Origin: Ampullaceana balthica
Lineage: Eukaryota; Mollusca; Gastropoda; Lymnaeidae
NCBI GenBank assembly: GCA_944989445.1
Contig: CALYLW010000283.1
Coordinates: 85,627-149,626 of the forward strand
DNA length: 64,000 nt
Direction: 5' to 3'
The number at the start of each line of letters is the position of its first letter. Position 1 is the stretch's first letter. Both the position numbers and the translations under genes were made by a program. Positions 47,404 to 57,930 of the stretch are shown here, piece by piece. The notes beneath the pieces are model-generated. The model did not search any database and was not told the origin of the DNA. It saw only the letters and a list, made by a program, of their open reading frames with translations.

Positions 47404-47720
47404 ATTATCATTAATAGTGTATTTGACTCTGAACACCCCACTCAGTGCACAACGTGGAGATAAACAAACACTAAACAATCAGGTCAAAGTTCAATCAATC
47501 GGTGGCGTAGTTAACGTTGGTGTCACCCAGTACGGTGAACTCGTGCTATTACCCCCCCCCCAACCCCGCTCCTAACTTCAACTGTGGATTCTTCCAAGTA
47601 CACGAAGTTAACATCACAACACTGTTAGAACAAACATTAATTAATATACCACCTGATGATTCAAGCATTTAAGAATAGTATACTATGTTTACTGTTTTTG
47701 ATATGCAATAAATTAACTTT
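47404..47720. other. Non-coding stretch
   Basis: GGTGTCACCCAGTACGG at about 47519 followed by a C-run resembles the interior of the MITE at 21012-21205, without ends. Otherwise nothing. Confidence 0.3.
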
Positions 47721-47728
47721 ATCTAAAG

Positions 47729-47908
47729 CAGTGCTTCTCAAACTTTTTAGTATGGCGGACCGGCAGGAATTTTTTCCATTGCACCAGGGACCGGTGCATT
47801 ATTTTCCCTGCACTGACAATTTTTTCTGTCCTGAAAACATCTGCGGACCGACAGCGGATGGCCCACGGACCGGCACTGGTCCGCGGACCACCACTTTGAG
47901 AAGCACTG
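47729..47908. mobile_element. hAT MITE with perfect target duplication
   Basis: 180 bp with inverted ends CAGTGCTTCTCAAACTTTT and CAGTGCTTCTCAAAGTGG, inner GCGGACCGG and GGTCCGCGGACC blocks, and a perfect 8-bp duplication ATCTAAAG (47721-47728 and 47909-47916). Same family as 22033-22531. Very little decay, so a fairly recent insertion. Confidence 0.92.
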
Positions 47909-47916
47909 ATCTAAAG

Positions 47917-48375
47917 AACATAGAGATCTTATGGTAACCATGGAGTTTAACGTCGGGAACTATTATTGCTAAGTATATCCATTCATTTTTACTTTACTGC
48001 CTGTTTATTTTTATTTTTTTCTTGTTGAAAAGTCGAGGGTTCTAAATCATTTAAATTGAAGGCTTAAGTTGCAAAAACAATAACTGCTCACTGTTCTAAA
48101 CGTCGCCCCCCCCCCACACACACCTTTGAACTGCTTTCATGTCTATGACGTGTGATGCCTGCTGGCCGATGGTTGTCCTAAAAATTTCCCCCTCCGACCT
48201 TGACAACAGCATTATTTAGATTTAGATGTATCAATATAAATAATAACACCAATATAAGAATAGGGGTTTACATGCATTTAGTAGTTGGGCGTCAAAATAA
48301 CTTTGTTTATCCTATACACAAAAAGTTATATGTTAAAAATGTTGAAAACATAGATGACAGCAATATCAAAACTAT
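47917..48375. other. Non-coding stretch
   Basis: C-run at 48105-48120; nothing else recognised. Confidence 0.35.
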
Positions 48376-48862
48376 TAAATCCTTTATATTAACTCGTGGT
48401 GTCTGCTTGTTTGCTTGCTTAAGTGCCGAAAAAACGTTGGATCAATTTTTAACCCACTTCCTCGTAAGCTAGCGAGCTGAAATTTTTCAGGCAGTTTTCG
48501 TACCGATGATAAAAACGATGTATCAAAATTTCAGATCGATCGCATGTACTGTAATTAAATTATTGAAATTTTGGATTATTTTATTTATCTCTATGTATCA
48601 TGTTATCTTTTGAAATAGTGTCGCGGAGCGTATTATATTGAACAGCCTTTCTGTCGCGCAATAAGGTGCGTATTTAATTTACAACACTTTTTATAAACAT
48701 ACTCTTGATCGGTGCGCATTATATTAAACATGTTTTACGACATATAGCTACCATTTTGTGTATTTTGGTCCTGCGCTGCGTATTATAATAAACATTCTTT
48801 AGTTATGTCTCGCCCATAAAGGATTTATAGTCAAAAACTTGGTTTTTTACGTGTTTTTTTTA
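48376..48862 (+). repeat. Subfamily B dispersed repeat, copy 1
   Basis: Same plan as family A but with AAATCCTTTATATTAACTCG at the start, GCTTGCTTGC motifs instead of a CT tract, CACTTCCTCGTAAGCTAGCG, TTCTGTCGCGCAATAAGG, and AAAGGATTTATAGTC near the end. The core ATCAAAATTTCAGATCGATC is shared with family A. Confidence 0.8.
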
Positions 48863-49137
48863 TTTTATTGATTCATACCAATGAATTCGTGTACAGAAAT
48901 GGCCTGTGTACATTGGATTATGTTTTCGCTGAATTTCTGAGGGATATTTTAAAATTTAAAAAAAAATTAATTGAATATGTATTTCTCTTTTCAGTATTGT
49001 TCTTCCTTTGTTTTTAATGCTAACCAGCTGCTATTTTCAATTAAGTTTTAAATTTTTCAAATAGTTAACTTTGTTTCTGTTGTACGTGCTTCAGATGTTT
49101 CGTACATACCCACATAAGATGTGCTTTGAGAGTCACA

Positions 49138-49142
<5 letters not shown>

Positions 49143-49182
<40 letters not shown>
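49143..49182. repeat. (AT)n microsatellite
   Basis: About 20 AT units. Confidence 0.95.
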
Positions 49183-49188
<6 letters not shown>

Positions 49189-49348
49189 TTAAACAAATTA
49201 AATTAAGCAAGTAGTAAGTAGGTCGTTTAAAAAGCGACCAACATTATTGTTTAGAAAATATCCATTAGCAAAAGACTAAAGAATAATTTAACTTTTTCTC
49301 CTGTGAGATTCAAACAAATCATACAGAACATGGCACATTTGGGGTGAT

Positions 49349-49696
49349 TTCAAATGGGATAACTGTGGTAAAGGTTTCACAGATTCTTATAATGTAACAC
49401 TTATAATGTACCTCAACACAAAAGGTCGCATTCAGAAGAAGAACCTTTCAAATGTGATGTCAGAGGGAAATATTTATTCAAGTTGGTATTCTAAGTGAAT
49501 AGAGAAGCACACATTGAGGCAGAAAACTTTTTAAATGTCGTGTCTGTGGGAAATGTTTTATAATACATTATTTTTTATGGTAATCTTAATGTACAAAAAG
49601 AACACATTTAGGAAATAAAACTCTCTCAAATATTATTCCGTGGGAAATACTCTACACAAAATAGACTCCTACCTGCACACAAGATTCAAACATTAA
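49349..49696 (+). pseudogene. Decayed C2H2 zinc-finger gene fragment
   Basis: Remnants of about four fingers, in shifting frames: F-K-W-D-N-C-G-K-G-F-T (first Cys changed to Trp, about 49349), P-F-K-C-D-V-R-G-K-Y (second Cys changed to Arg, about 49446), F-K-C-R-V-C-G-K-C-F (intact Cys pair, about 49528) and V-G-N-T-L-H-K-I-D-S-Y-L-H-T-R-F-K-H then TAA (49694-49696). The spacing and H-T-R/E-K-linker pattern are those of tandem Kruppel-type fingers that bind DNA. Frameshifts, stops and lost ligands make this a pseudogene. It is followed closely by a LINE remnant. Confidence 0.65.
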
Positions 49697-49774
49697 GTAT
49701 AAATTATTTTTTTTAATGTGATATCTGGGCAAAGTGTATTCCGTGCAAGGCAACTGCTTCTACTGCTCGAAAAG

Positions 49775-50205
49775 CATGCAGTTAATTTTGAATGAGAACA
49801 AGACCAAAGCACTCCTCTTTCGCAATGAAAAATATTTCTCTACTTTGTCTCTTCCTTCTTTTCTTATGGCAGTTAGTTCATATACACAGTTCACATCATC
49901 TTCTAGGAATCTTGGCTATATTCATTATTTCAAACTGCATGCTTACAAAAAAACTTGGCTCTCAAATCTGTCGCTCATTATATTCATCTGATGCTCCAAT
50001 GACTCACAGTTAGTACTGTACAACGAAAACCTTTAGTATGTGCTGTTGTTCTATCTCACATTGATTATTGCAACTCTTCCTTCACGCTCACCAAAATAAT
50101 GCATCGAAAAACTTCAAAAAGTTCACAATTCAGCCAGGTGACAAGAAGAGAACATAGCACTCCACTGCTTCATTGACTCCCTGTACAGCAGGCATTGACT
50201 GCAAA
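49775..50205 (+). pseudogene. L2-like LINE reverse-transcriptase remnant
   Basis: Reads L-N-E-N-K-T-K-A-L-L-F (about 49780), then S-S-S-R-N-L-G-Y-I (about 49900), then in other frames L-T-L-I-I-A-T or H-I-D-Y-C-N-S-S (about 50060), K-L-Q-K-V-H-N-S-A (about 50110) and T-P-L-L-H-stop-L-P-V-Q. These are the ordered C-terminal motifs of L2/CR1-like reverse transcriptases (N-x-x-K-T-E, V-R-N-L-G, L-D-Y-C-N, L-Q-x-V-Q-N, H-W-L-P-V). Many breaks; inactive. Confidence 0.7.
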
Positions 50206-50226
50206 TTAATTAAATAAATTATCTAG

Positions 50227-50316
50227 TTTTTTGCCATGACTATAAGACTAGGGTGCTCAGGTGAATATCTTTGCATAACTTAGCAAGCACCCTAGTCTTA
50301 TGGTCATTGCGAAAAA
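50227..50316. ncRNA. 90-nt pre-miRNA-like hairpin candidate
   Basis: Left arm 50227-50257 and right arm 50286-50316 are inverted copies (28 of 31 identical) around a 28-nt loop. In RNA from either strand most positions pair, with two of the three differences allowing G-U pairs on the plus strand. The length and arm size resemble a microRNA precursor, but a small palindromic MITE would look the same. No expression evidence. Confidence 0.3.
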
Positions 50317-50496
50317 TGATTTAATCGATTTCACCTACGATTTAACGTTCCTGTCTCATTTTAAACTTTTACATTTTCATAAATTTAGAACTAAATGTCT
50401 CTTCTGACTGTAAATTTCAATTTTTAAAATTTAGTTTCTACTTTTTAGTGCATTTCGAATATAATACTAGTTTTTAAAAAGTGTTTTTTATATATT

Positions 50497-50756
50497 TTTA
50501 TTTGAGATAGAGTGTACTCGTGCGTATTATATTAACGACCTTTCTGTCGCGCAATAAGGTGCGTATTTTATTGACAACACCTTTTATAAACATACTCCTG
50601 ATCGGTGCGCATTGTATTAAACATGTTTTACGACACAACTACAATTTTGTATTGTTGGATGGTCTTGCGCTGCGTATTATAATGAACATTTTTTTAGTTA
50701 TGTCTCGTACATAAAGGATTTATAGTCAAAAACGTGTTTTTTACGTTTTAAAAAAA
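50497..50756 (+). repeat. Subfamily B repeat, 3' half
   Basis: Starts mid-element at about the GATAGAGTGTACTCGTGCG segment and runs through TTCTGTCGCGCAATAAGG to AAAGGATTTATAGTC. Confidence 0.8.
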
Positions 50757-51245
50757 ATTAAATCCTTTATATTAACTCGTGGTGTCTGAACCATTGCAGG
50801 CTTGCTTGCGTGCTTGCTTGTCGAAAAAACTTTGGATCGATTTTTAACCCACTTCCTCGTGAGCTAGCGAGCTGAAATTTTGCAGGCAGTTTCGTGCCAA
50901 TGATAAAAACGATGTATTAAAATTTCAGATAGATCGCATGTACCGTAATTAAATTATTGAATTTTTATATTATTTTATTTATCTCTATGTATCGTTAAAT
51001 TTTTGAGATTGAGTGTAAGAGTGCGCATTATATTGAACAACCTTTCTGTCGCGCAATAAGGTGCGTATTTTATCGACAAAACTTTTTATAAACATATTCC
51101 TGATCGGTGCGCATTATATTAAACATGTTTTACGACACAACTACAATTTTTTATTGTTGGATGGTCTTGCGCTGCGTATTGTAATGAACATTCTTTTAGT
51201 TACGTCTCTTACATAAAGGATTTAAAGTAAAAAAATTGGTTTTTT
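50757..51245 (+). repeat. Subfamily B repeat, copy 3
   Basis: Complete from AAATCCTTTATATTAACTCG to AAAGGATTTAAAG and TTTTTTACG. It follows the previous partial copy directly; the period to the next copy is 501 bp. Confidence 0.85.
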
Positions 51246-51260
51246 ACGTTTTTTAAAATT

Positions 51261-51640
51261 AAATCCTTTATATTAACTCGTGGTTTCTGAACCTTTGCTT
51301 GCATGCGTGCTTGCTTGTCGTCAAAACTTTGGATTGATTTTAACCCACTTCCTCGTAAGCTAGCGAGTTGAAATTTTGCAGGCAGTTTCGTGCCGATCGC
51401 GGTGCGTATTATATTGAACGACCTTTCTGTCGCGCAATAAGGTGCGTATTTTATTGACAACACTTTTTATAAACATATTCCTGATCGGTGCGCATTATAT
51501 GAAACATTGTTTTACGACACATAGCTACCATTTTGTGTATTTTTGGATGGTCTTGCGCTGCATATTATAATGAACATTCTTTTATTTACGTCTCGTACAT
51601 AAAGGATTTATAGTAAAAAACGTGTTTTTTACGGGGTGTT
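51261..51640 (+). repeat. Subfamily B repeat, copy 4, internally deleted
   Basis: After GCAGGCAGTTTCGTGCCGATC (about 51380) the sequence jumps directly to GCGGTGCGTATTATATTG, so the GATCGATC core is deleted here. The 3' end is normal. Confidence 0.8.
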
Positions 51641-54506
51641 TTTTTTTGTGCTCGAAAATGTTCGTGTTCTCTACCATTGCACATGTGTAATAATCCTACT
51701 ATTACGGCCTTGAAAACTGCACCAAAAAACACTTTCAAACTTCAAACTTTACTTTCTAGACTTACAATAATTTCTTTGACTGATAAACGTACTGACGTGT
51801 ACCCCGTCATTACATGTTTCGTTTAATTACGATATGAATTGTTTGCATTGCGCGTACACATGCTATATTATTACTAGTGTTTTTATGTAAAGCGCAGTGA
51901 GCCCAGCTCCTGAATGGGAAACTACGCTGTGTAAGTTATCAGATTTTTTTCATTCTGTCGATGAGCTTTTACTCATATTTAAGTTGCTTTTAGATTTTTA
52001 AATGCAAAGTAGGGTGTTTTTAACATCCTAGACGTTATATGCAGCACAAATAATATGGTTGCAGTGTATAGACGTAAATATAATTCTTTTCATTTCTAGC
52101 TTCCACATTGTTTTTGGTATTTATAATATTAAATTATCATGAAATACTGTAACTGTAATTTTTTCGACAATTATATAGATAATGTAGTATGCACACACAA
52201 AAAAACAAAAATATTAAAATATATAATACAGATATACATATTCTTACATTATTTATTTATTTTACATACATAGTTTCTTGCATTTGATTAATTTTTTTAA
52301 AATAAAAAACGTTTATTACGTCCCTTTCTTTATGGGGATCTCCCAATCTTAAATCGTTGCTGAAAAATCTATTTTTACCTCTTCCTGGTACCGGTTTGAC
52401 GTAAACAAAATGTTGAAAACTAAAAACTCTAATGGAAAGAGAACTCGTTCGAGTGTTAAAAAATAATGATGTTGGACGAAGACTTGCTGTAGCTTGACGA
52501 AATGAGATCTCATGTATGGATTACTCCGGTTGGTTCTGTGAGTCATTTAACTCGGCGGACTGCCCGCATACTGACAACGCAAGTATTTCTCATCAGTTAA
52601 CAGTTGTGATCATGTACACACAGAAAGAGCACACTACATGTTTCATGTAAGCCTTTACAACCCAAATTCAAGGCAATGATTTCTTATATTCAACTTCTGC
52701 TGTTTTAGGAAGTAATAAACATGATACTTTGTAACTAAGAGAAAACTTCGAGACGGAAGAACAAAAAAATGTGGAAAGTTTCGACCAAAGAGCAATATAC
52801 GGTCATACCATATATGGAATTTAGACCAAGAAAGCAAACATAAATGATTGAAATGGTCCCAAGAAATCTAAATATCTGATTTCACATCTTGTTACAAGAA
52901 GTGTAGACGATAAGAAACAACTTATATTACATCCGTGTTGTGCAGAACGATAGCTTTCATTAAAAACAAACAGAGGATACTTAAACTTCCTTGAATATTA
53001 AATTGCAAATAAATCTTTAAATTAATGTGTATCACATAAACAACAAAACAGTCAATAAATAAATCATAAGGAAGAAGAATTAATTCAAAGGTAAATTTAT
53101 TACATAAATTGAGCGGAGACAGAGATAGAGGAGTTTGGCAAATTGTATTGGTGCGTATCAGTTTGTCTTCCAAACTCTCCCATGTCTACTTGTTTTAGGG
53201 GCAACTGACACATCTGCGGGGCCATATTGGCCAGACTTACTGAAGTGAGAGGAGACGGAACGTCAGTAAGGCTACGTAAGTGTTCACTGAACCTACCAGG
53301 CAGTCATTGCTCAAACATTCCCACATTGCATTTTTGTCCTCGTTTTTACACTATTATGAAGACATTGGTGCTCATGCCAAAGAACTCATCTCTTATTCGA
53401 AAGGCCCATTTGGGATTAGTTCTCAGAAAAAGGGGCTTAATGAGAGGGTGGGTTTGAATGGATAGAAACATAGAATCTCATTTAATTTCCCATCATGCCT
53501 AAAGATTGCGAGATGGAGGAATGAGAACATGTTTTATGCATATCTTGGTCATACAGAAGAATTCTGCATTTTAAGTTTAAACGCTAAATATTATGGTTTT
53601 GTAAGTATATAAATAAATTTGCAGCATGTGGTTTTAACGCCTCATGACGGTTCATATTTTATTCCATTGGTCAAACGCACAAAAATGAGTTTCCAAGTAA
53701 ATTCTAACACGGACGAAATCGATAATGTCAAGTGTCATGTGAGTCCGACATCAAACGAAAAATATATATAAAGAGTATAAAGTCTAGCAGGCTGAAATAT
53801 ATCATCGATTTAGTACTACATGCAATGTATGTCAGTAGACAGGAAAGACGCAAGAGGTAGATACATAATCTACTTGTAGTAAAGTTACAAATATACGCAA
53901 GAATACAAAGTTTGTGACATTCTCAGTAATATATTTTTCAATAGATGATGAAAAGAATGAATCCGTAAAGGACGAATGGGTCAAGTTGGTTGTTCCTCTT
54001 GCATCTCACCGTAAAAATATATTCTTCAAAATGCATAAATTCCTGCTGCATAATTTGCTTCAACGTTTTCTCAAAATTACCCAGAAAAATACAAGCAGAG
54101 CTGGAATCCGGTTTATTTGACTTAGTTTAGCGCCTTACGCCAACACACTGAATCTGATGAAACATGCTGAAACGAAAGTAAATCATAAACTTAGAACATG
54201 ATCGGGGGGGGGTGTACGAGAATTGGAAAGGAGAGCCAACAAGTGCAGTGGAAAGAATCACAGCTGTCAGTCAATAGGGGCAATAGAGTTATTTATATTA
54301 AAGAAACTACATTATTTCATAGAACTAAAAATAATCTACAGACAAATAAAAGCCACGTTTACATGACGTTGTACGTGTGACGTGGCTGTGGTCAGCTGGC
54401 CTTCTGGTATTCGGGTCAGTGAAAGGAGGAAGGGGGGAGTGGTGGGGGAGGGGGGCTATTATGGGCTGCTTGTTTGTTGTTGTTTTTTTTTGGGGGGGCA
54501 ATCTGG
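51641..54506. other. Long non-coding stretch; possible LINE tail at 51880-51945
   Basis: TGTAAAGCGCAGTGAGCCC followed by ACGCTGTGTAAGTTATC (51886-51938) resembles the stem-loop tail of L2-like LINEs. The rest is AT-rich with short frames lacking recognisable domains (for example 53227-53465). Confidence 0.35.
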
Positions 54507-54533
54507 GCTAAGGAGTTGAGTAATTTGCAATCG

Positions 54534-54597
54534 CCCAACTCAGCCTATTGACTCACTGGTGGTCGCCCAACTCAGCCTATTGACTCACTGGTGGTCG
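54534..54597. repeat. 32-bp tandem duplication
   Basis: GCCCAACTCAGCCTATTGAC plus TCACTGGTGGTC occurs twice in direct succession, with no differences seen. Confidence 0.9.
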
Positions 54598-54857
54598 CTG
54601 GAATGATGTTTTTGTGGTCAGAAATGATGGTATGAGAGACAATATCTACTGACACAGACCACTACATGACCACCATCACCATGTTACTTATAGTTATGTC
54701 AAGATTTAATACGGCAGAATTATTATTTCAAATCCCAAGACACGGAAGGTACTAGTTCAATATTTAAAAGTTAACTCAACTTACTTCTCTCATTTAAATG
54801 GAGAAAAAAATGTTTATTACAAAGACAAATGGTCATAGAAGAAATAATTTTTTTTTA
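54598..54857. other. AT-rich spacer
   Basis: Nothing recognised. Confidence 0.3.
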
Positions 54858-55606
54858 AACCCTTTAAAAAAACAAGTTTTTGACTATAAATCCTTTATGA
54901 ACGAGACGTAACTAAAAGAAGGTTCATTATTATACGCAACGTAAGACCATCCAAAAATACAAAATTGCAGTTGTATCGTAAAACATGTTTAATATAATGC
55001 GCACCGATCAGGAATATGTTTATAAAAAGTGTGTCAATAAAATACGCACCTTATTGCGCGACAGAAAGGTTGTTCAATATAATACGCACCGCGACACTCT
55101 ATCTCAAAAAATAACATGTTACATAGGAATACATAAAATAATCTAAAAATTCAATAATTTAAATACAGTACATGCGATTGATCTGAAATTTTGATACATA
55201 GTTTTTATCATCGCCACAAAACTGCCTGCTAAATTTCAGCTCGCTAGCTTACGAGAAAGTGGGTTTAAAATCGATCCAAAGTTTTGGCGACCGACAAGCA
55301 ATCAAGGCGGCTGGATAGCGAAGTCAATAGTGCGCTCGCCTCACAAGCAGAGAGGCGTGGAAACCATTTTCCACGTTAAAGCCACTATAAAAATGTTGAT
55401 GAATGACTAACGCTAAGAAAGTCCTCCGCTGACCTGGAGAGGGATGGGCGCCGCCAGGTCTATCAGGCCCGAGAATGTTCTAGCGGAAACATTAGAACCC
55501 CCTACGACTACGGGGTTATAACGACCACGAGGTTATGGGACTAAAAAAAAAGCAATCAAGGGTTTAACCAGACACCACGAGTTAATATAATGGATTTAAA
55601 AAGAGA
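54858..55606 (-). repeat. Subfamily B repeat, inverted and interrupted by a SINE
   Basis: The minus strand reads from AAATCCATTATATTAACTCG (right end) through GTGGTGTCTG, is interrupted at 55308-55549, then continues GCTTGTCGGTCGCCAAAAC, CACTTTCTCGTAAGCTAGCG, the GATCAATCGCATG core, TTCTGTCGCGCAATAAGG and AAAGGATTTATAGTC to about 54858. Confidence 0.85.
55308..55549 (+). mobile_element. tRNA-headed SINE with target duplication
   Basis: The flanking duplication AAGCAATCAAGG is perfect (55296-55307 and 55550-55561). It lies inside a subfamily B repeat whose uninterrupted copies show the empty site. The head reads GGATAGCGAAGTCAATAGTG, close to a pol III box A, and the GCGCTCGCCTCACAAGCAGA anticodon-arm-like region follows; box B is mutated (GTGGAAACC). 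The 242-bp element ends in an A-run (55543-55550). It differs from the SINE at 25866-26160. Confidence 0.85.
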
Positions 55607-56128
55607 GAAAAGTGGGTGGGTGAGGGTTAGGGAGTAGAAAGAATCAATCTAATTTGGAATCTATTTTCCGAACAACTTCCCTTTGAGCAACATTTCTTTG
55701 AATGCATACTTAGAGCATTATTAGTGTTTTACTTACTCATAACCTATCATGGCGGAAATCGATTATTAGAAATATCCTGAGTATTGAGTGAGATGGACCA
55801 ATCAAATTTAGTTATGGATCAAATATCCAGGTATTCTCCTAGGACTTATTTCAACAGATATTAAAATGTGTTTAATCCTATGTTAATTTAAATGAGCTTA
55901 GTTGACATGACCAACAATAAAACTTGTTTACGGCTTTATTATACACAAACAAAAAAAACAACACAAAAACAAAAAAAAACTGTTTGCGAACTTGATGAAA
56001 AACATTGTTTTATCTTCTCTTTCAGACAGAAGATTACTGCCTAATCTAATAATAGTAACATTACAAAATGAGCTGTCACGTTTTCCCGTCTCAGAAATGG
56101 CAAATCATATCCTCTGTCGTGCACGTTA
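55607..56128. other. AT-rich non-coding stretch
   Basis: Nothing recognised. Confidence 0.35.
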
Positions 56129-56401
56129 GGGGCCGTCCATAAAGTACGTCACGCTCCAGGGGGGGTAGGGGGTGTAAGAAACTGTGACAGTTTGTGACAT
56201 GGGGGAGGGGGTCCGGCCATATGTGACGTCATGGTGTTTTATATTAAATTTTAATTATTTTGTTAATAAAATACAACATTTTTGTTCGAAAGTGTGACGC
56301 ACTTTAGGGGGGTGGGTCCGAGATTTGTGACAGTTTGTGACAGGGAGAGGGGGGAGTTAAAAATTGTCAAAAATAGCGTGACGTACTTTATGTACGGCCC
56401 C
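56129..56401. mobile_element. Palindromic MITE, GGGGCCGTCC family, copy 2
   Basis: Inverted ends GGGGCCGTCCATAAAGTACG and GGGGCCGTACATAAAGTACG, each followed by TCACGC. Flanks are TTA on both sides (56126-56128, 56402-56404). The interior is about as similar to copy 1 in reverse orientation. No coding capacity. Confidence 0.85.
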
Positions 56402-57327
56402 TTATCCAAAGAGTATATTGCACGCATATCAGTACAACAATCGTCGCCGTCGCTTCATTTAGTTTAATACAAGTCCTGAAACTCCACCGAATTATTTCCC
56501 GCCAACGTGAATGCTGCATTGTTTTTAGGGTTATTTAAATTTAATGGAAGAAATCAGTGGCGTAAAAAATGGGTTGGACATAAAAACATCAATTTATTTT
56601 CAAAGGCAAGAAAAAGTGTGCTGCAAGTGTCCTATGGAATCACAAGAATAAATTTAAGTAACTCTTGTGGGTGTGAAGTTCGACCATGCCACCGCCATTA
56701 TTTTGCTAGTCATTTTAAGTCCCCGGTGCTCGGTGCTGGTATGAAAATAATGATGTAATCATTAAAATTTATCCGTCTATTTTAGTGTAAAGCTTTCATG
56801 TACTGTTGCAGTGGCATAAGGTTGGGGAATACACACCCCAATATTTTAACATGGTGAAGTTTTAATTTAATGTTTAAAAATGTAATTAATATTAAATTAA
56901 TTCCATAATTTGTTGGGTTTTTTTTAAATTAAAAAATTATGATAAGTTAGCCTATTTACACGGGCGGAAACCCGTTAAAGGTCAAAGTACAGAAAACTTT
57001 TGGTATTGAATTAGCTTCACTTTGGTAATTCCAAAACATGTATCATGCTTCCTGCGTGGGGGGACTCTTTCGGCAGTCCTTCTACTTCTACTCGTGAATG
57101 TATACAGGACAATAGTTACATCTCTCATTTGGAAAACCAAAGGGAAGTTCATGTTGAGCATGCTGAATTTTTTTTATTTTTATTTATTTATTTATTTTTT
57201 TTTAAAGTCTCGTCATGAAATTTCCTGTTCGTGAGTCAACTGTTAAACCACATTTCGCAAAAAATTTAAAGTTTAAAATGCCATATTTGGAAATAGAATA
57301 AAACGTGTATTTGTCAGAGTGCACTGG
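56402..57327. other. Non-coding stretch
   Basis: Frames at 56507 and 57022 have no recognisable domain. Confidence 0.3.
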
Positions 57328-57930
57328 TTTCAGAATGGGTGTGTGAAAGTGGTGGCTGGTATGGTTGTGTGGAAGCGGTATGTGATATGAGGATGTGGAA
57401 ATTATGTATGGAAGAGACGTGTGGAAGGTATCTGTGGAAGGGGTGTGTTGAAGAGACGTGTAGAAGGGTTGAGTGGAAGGGATGTGTGGAAGGGTGTGTA
57501 GAAAAGACGTGTGGAAGGGATGTGTGGAAGGGTTGGGTGGAAGGGTGTGTGGAAGAGGCGTGTAGAAGGATTGAATGGAAGGGGTGTGTGGAAGAGACGT
57601 GTAGAAAAGACGTGTGGAAGGGTTGGGTGGAAGTGTGGAAGGGTGTGTGGAAGAGACGTGTAGAAGGGTTGAGTGGAAGGGCTGTGTGGAAGAGACGTGT
57701 AGAAAAGACGTGTGGAAGGGTTGGGTGGAAGTGTGGAAGGGTGTGTGGAAGAGACGTGCGGAATGGATGTGTGGAAGGGTGTGTGGATGGGTGTGTGGAA
57801 GAGACGTGTAGAAGGGTTGAGTGGAAGGGATGTGTGGAAGGGTGTGTGGAAGGGATGTGTGGAAGAGACGTGTAGAAGGGTTGAGTGGAAGGGATGTGTG
57901 GAAGAGACGAGTAGAAGGGTTGAACTTTTG
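57328..57930. repeat. GTGTGGAAG-type minisatellite with higher-order structure
   Basis: Irregular units (GTGTGGAAGG, GTGTGGAAGAGAC, GTGTAGAAGGGTTGAGTGGAA) of about 10-22 bp arranged in larger repeating blocks, for example 57575-57680 recurring at 57680-57760. Purine-rich on the plus strand. Both strands show long open frames only because no stop codon fits the motif. Confidence 0.9.

Noticed and set aside
55308..55380. Functional tRNA gene
   Set aside because: Box A is good but box B is mutated, no cloverleaf can be drawn, and the sequence continues into a SINE body with A-tail and target duplication.
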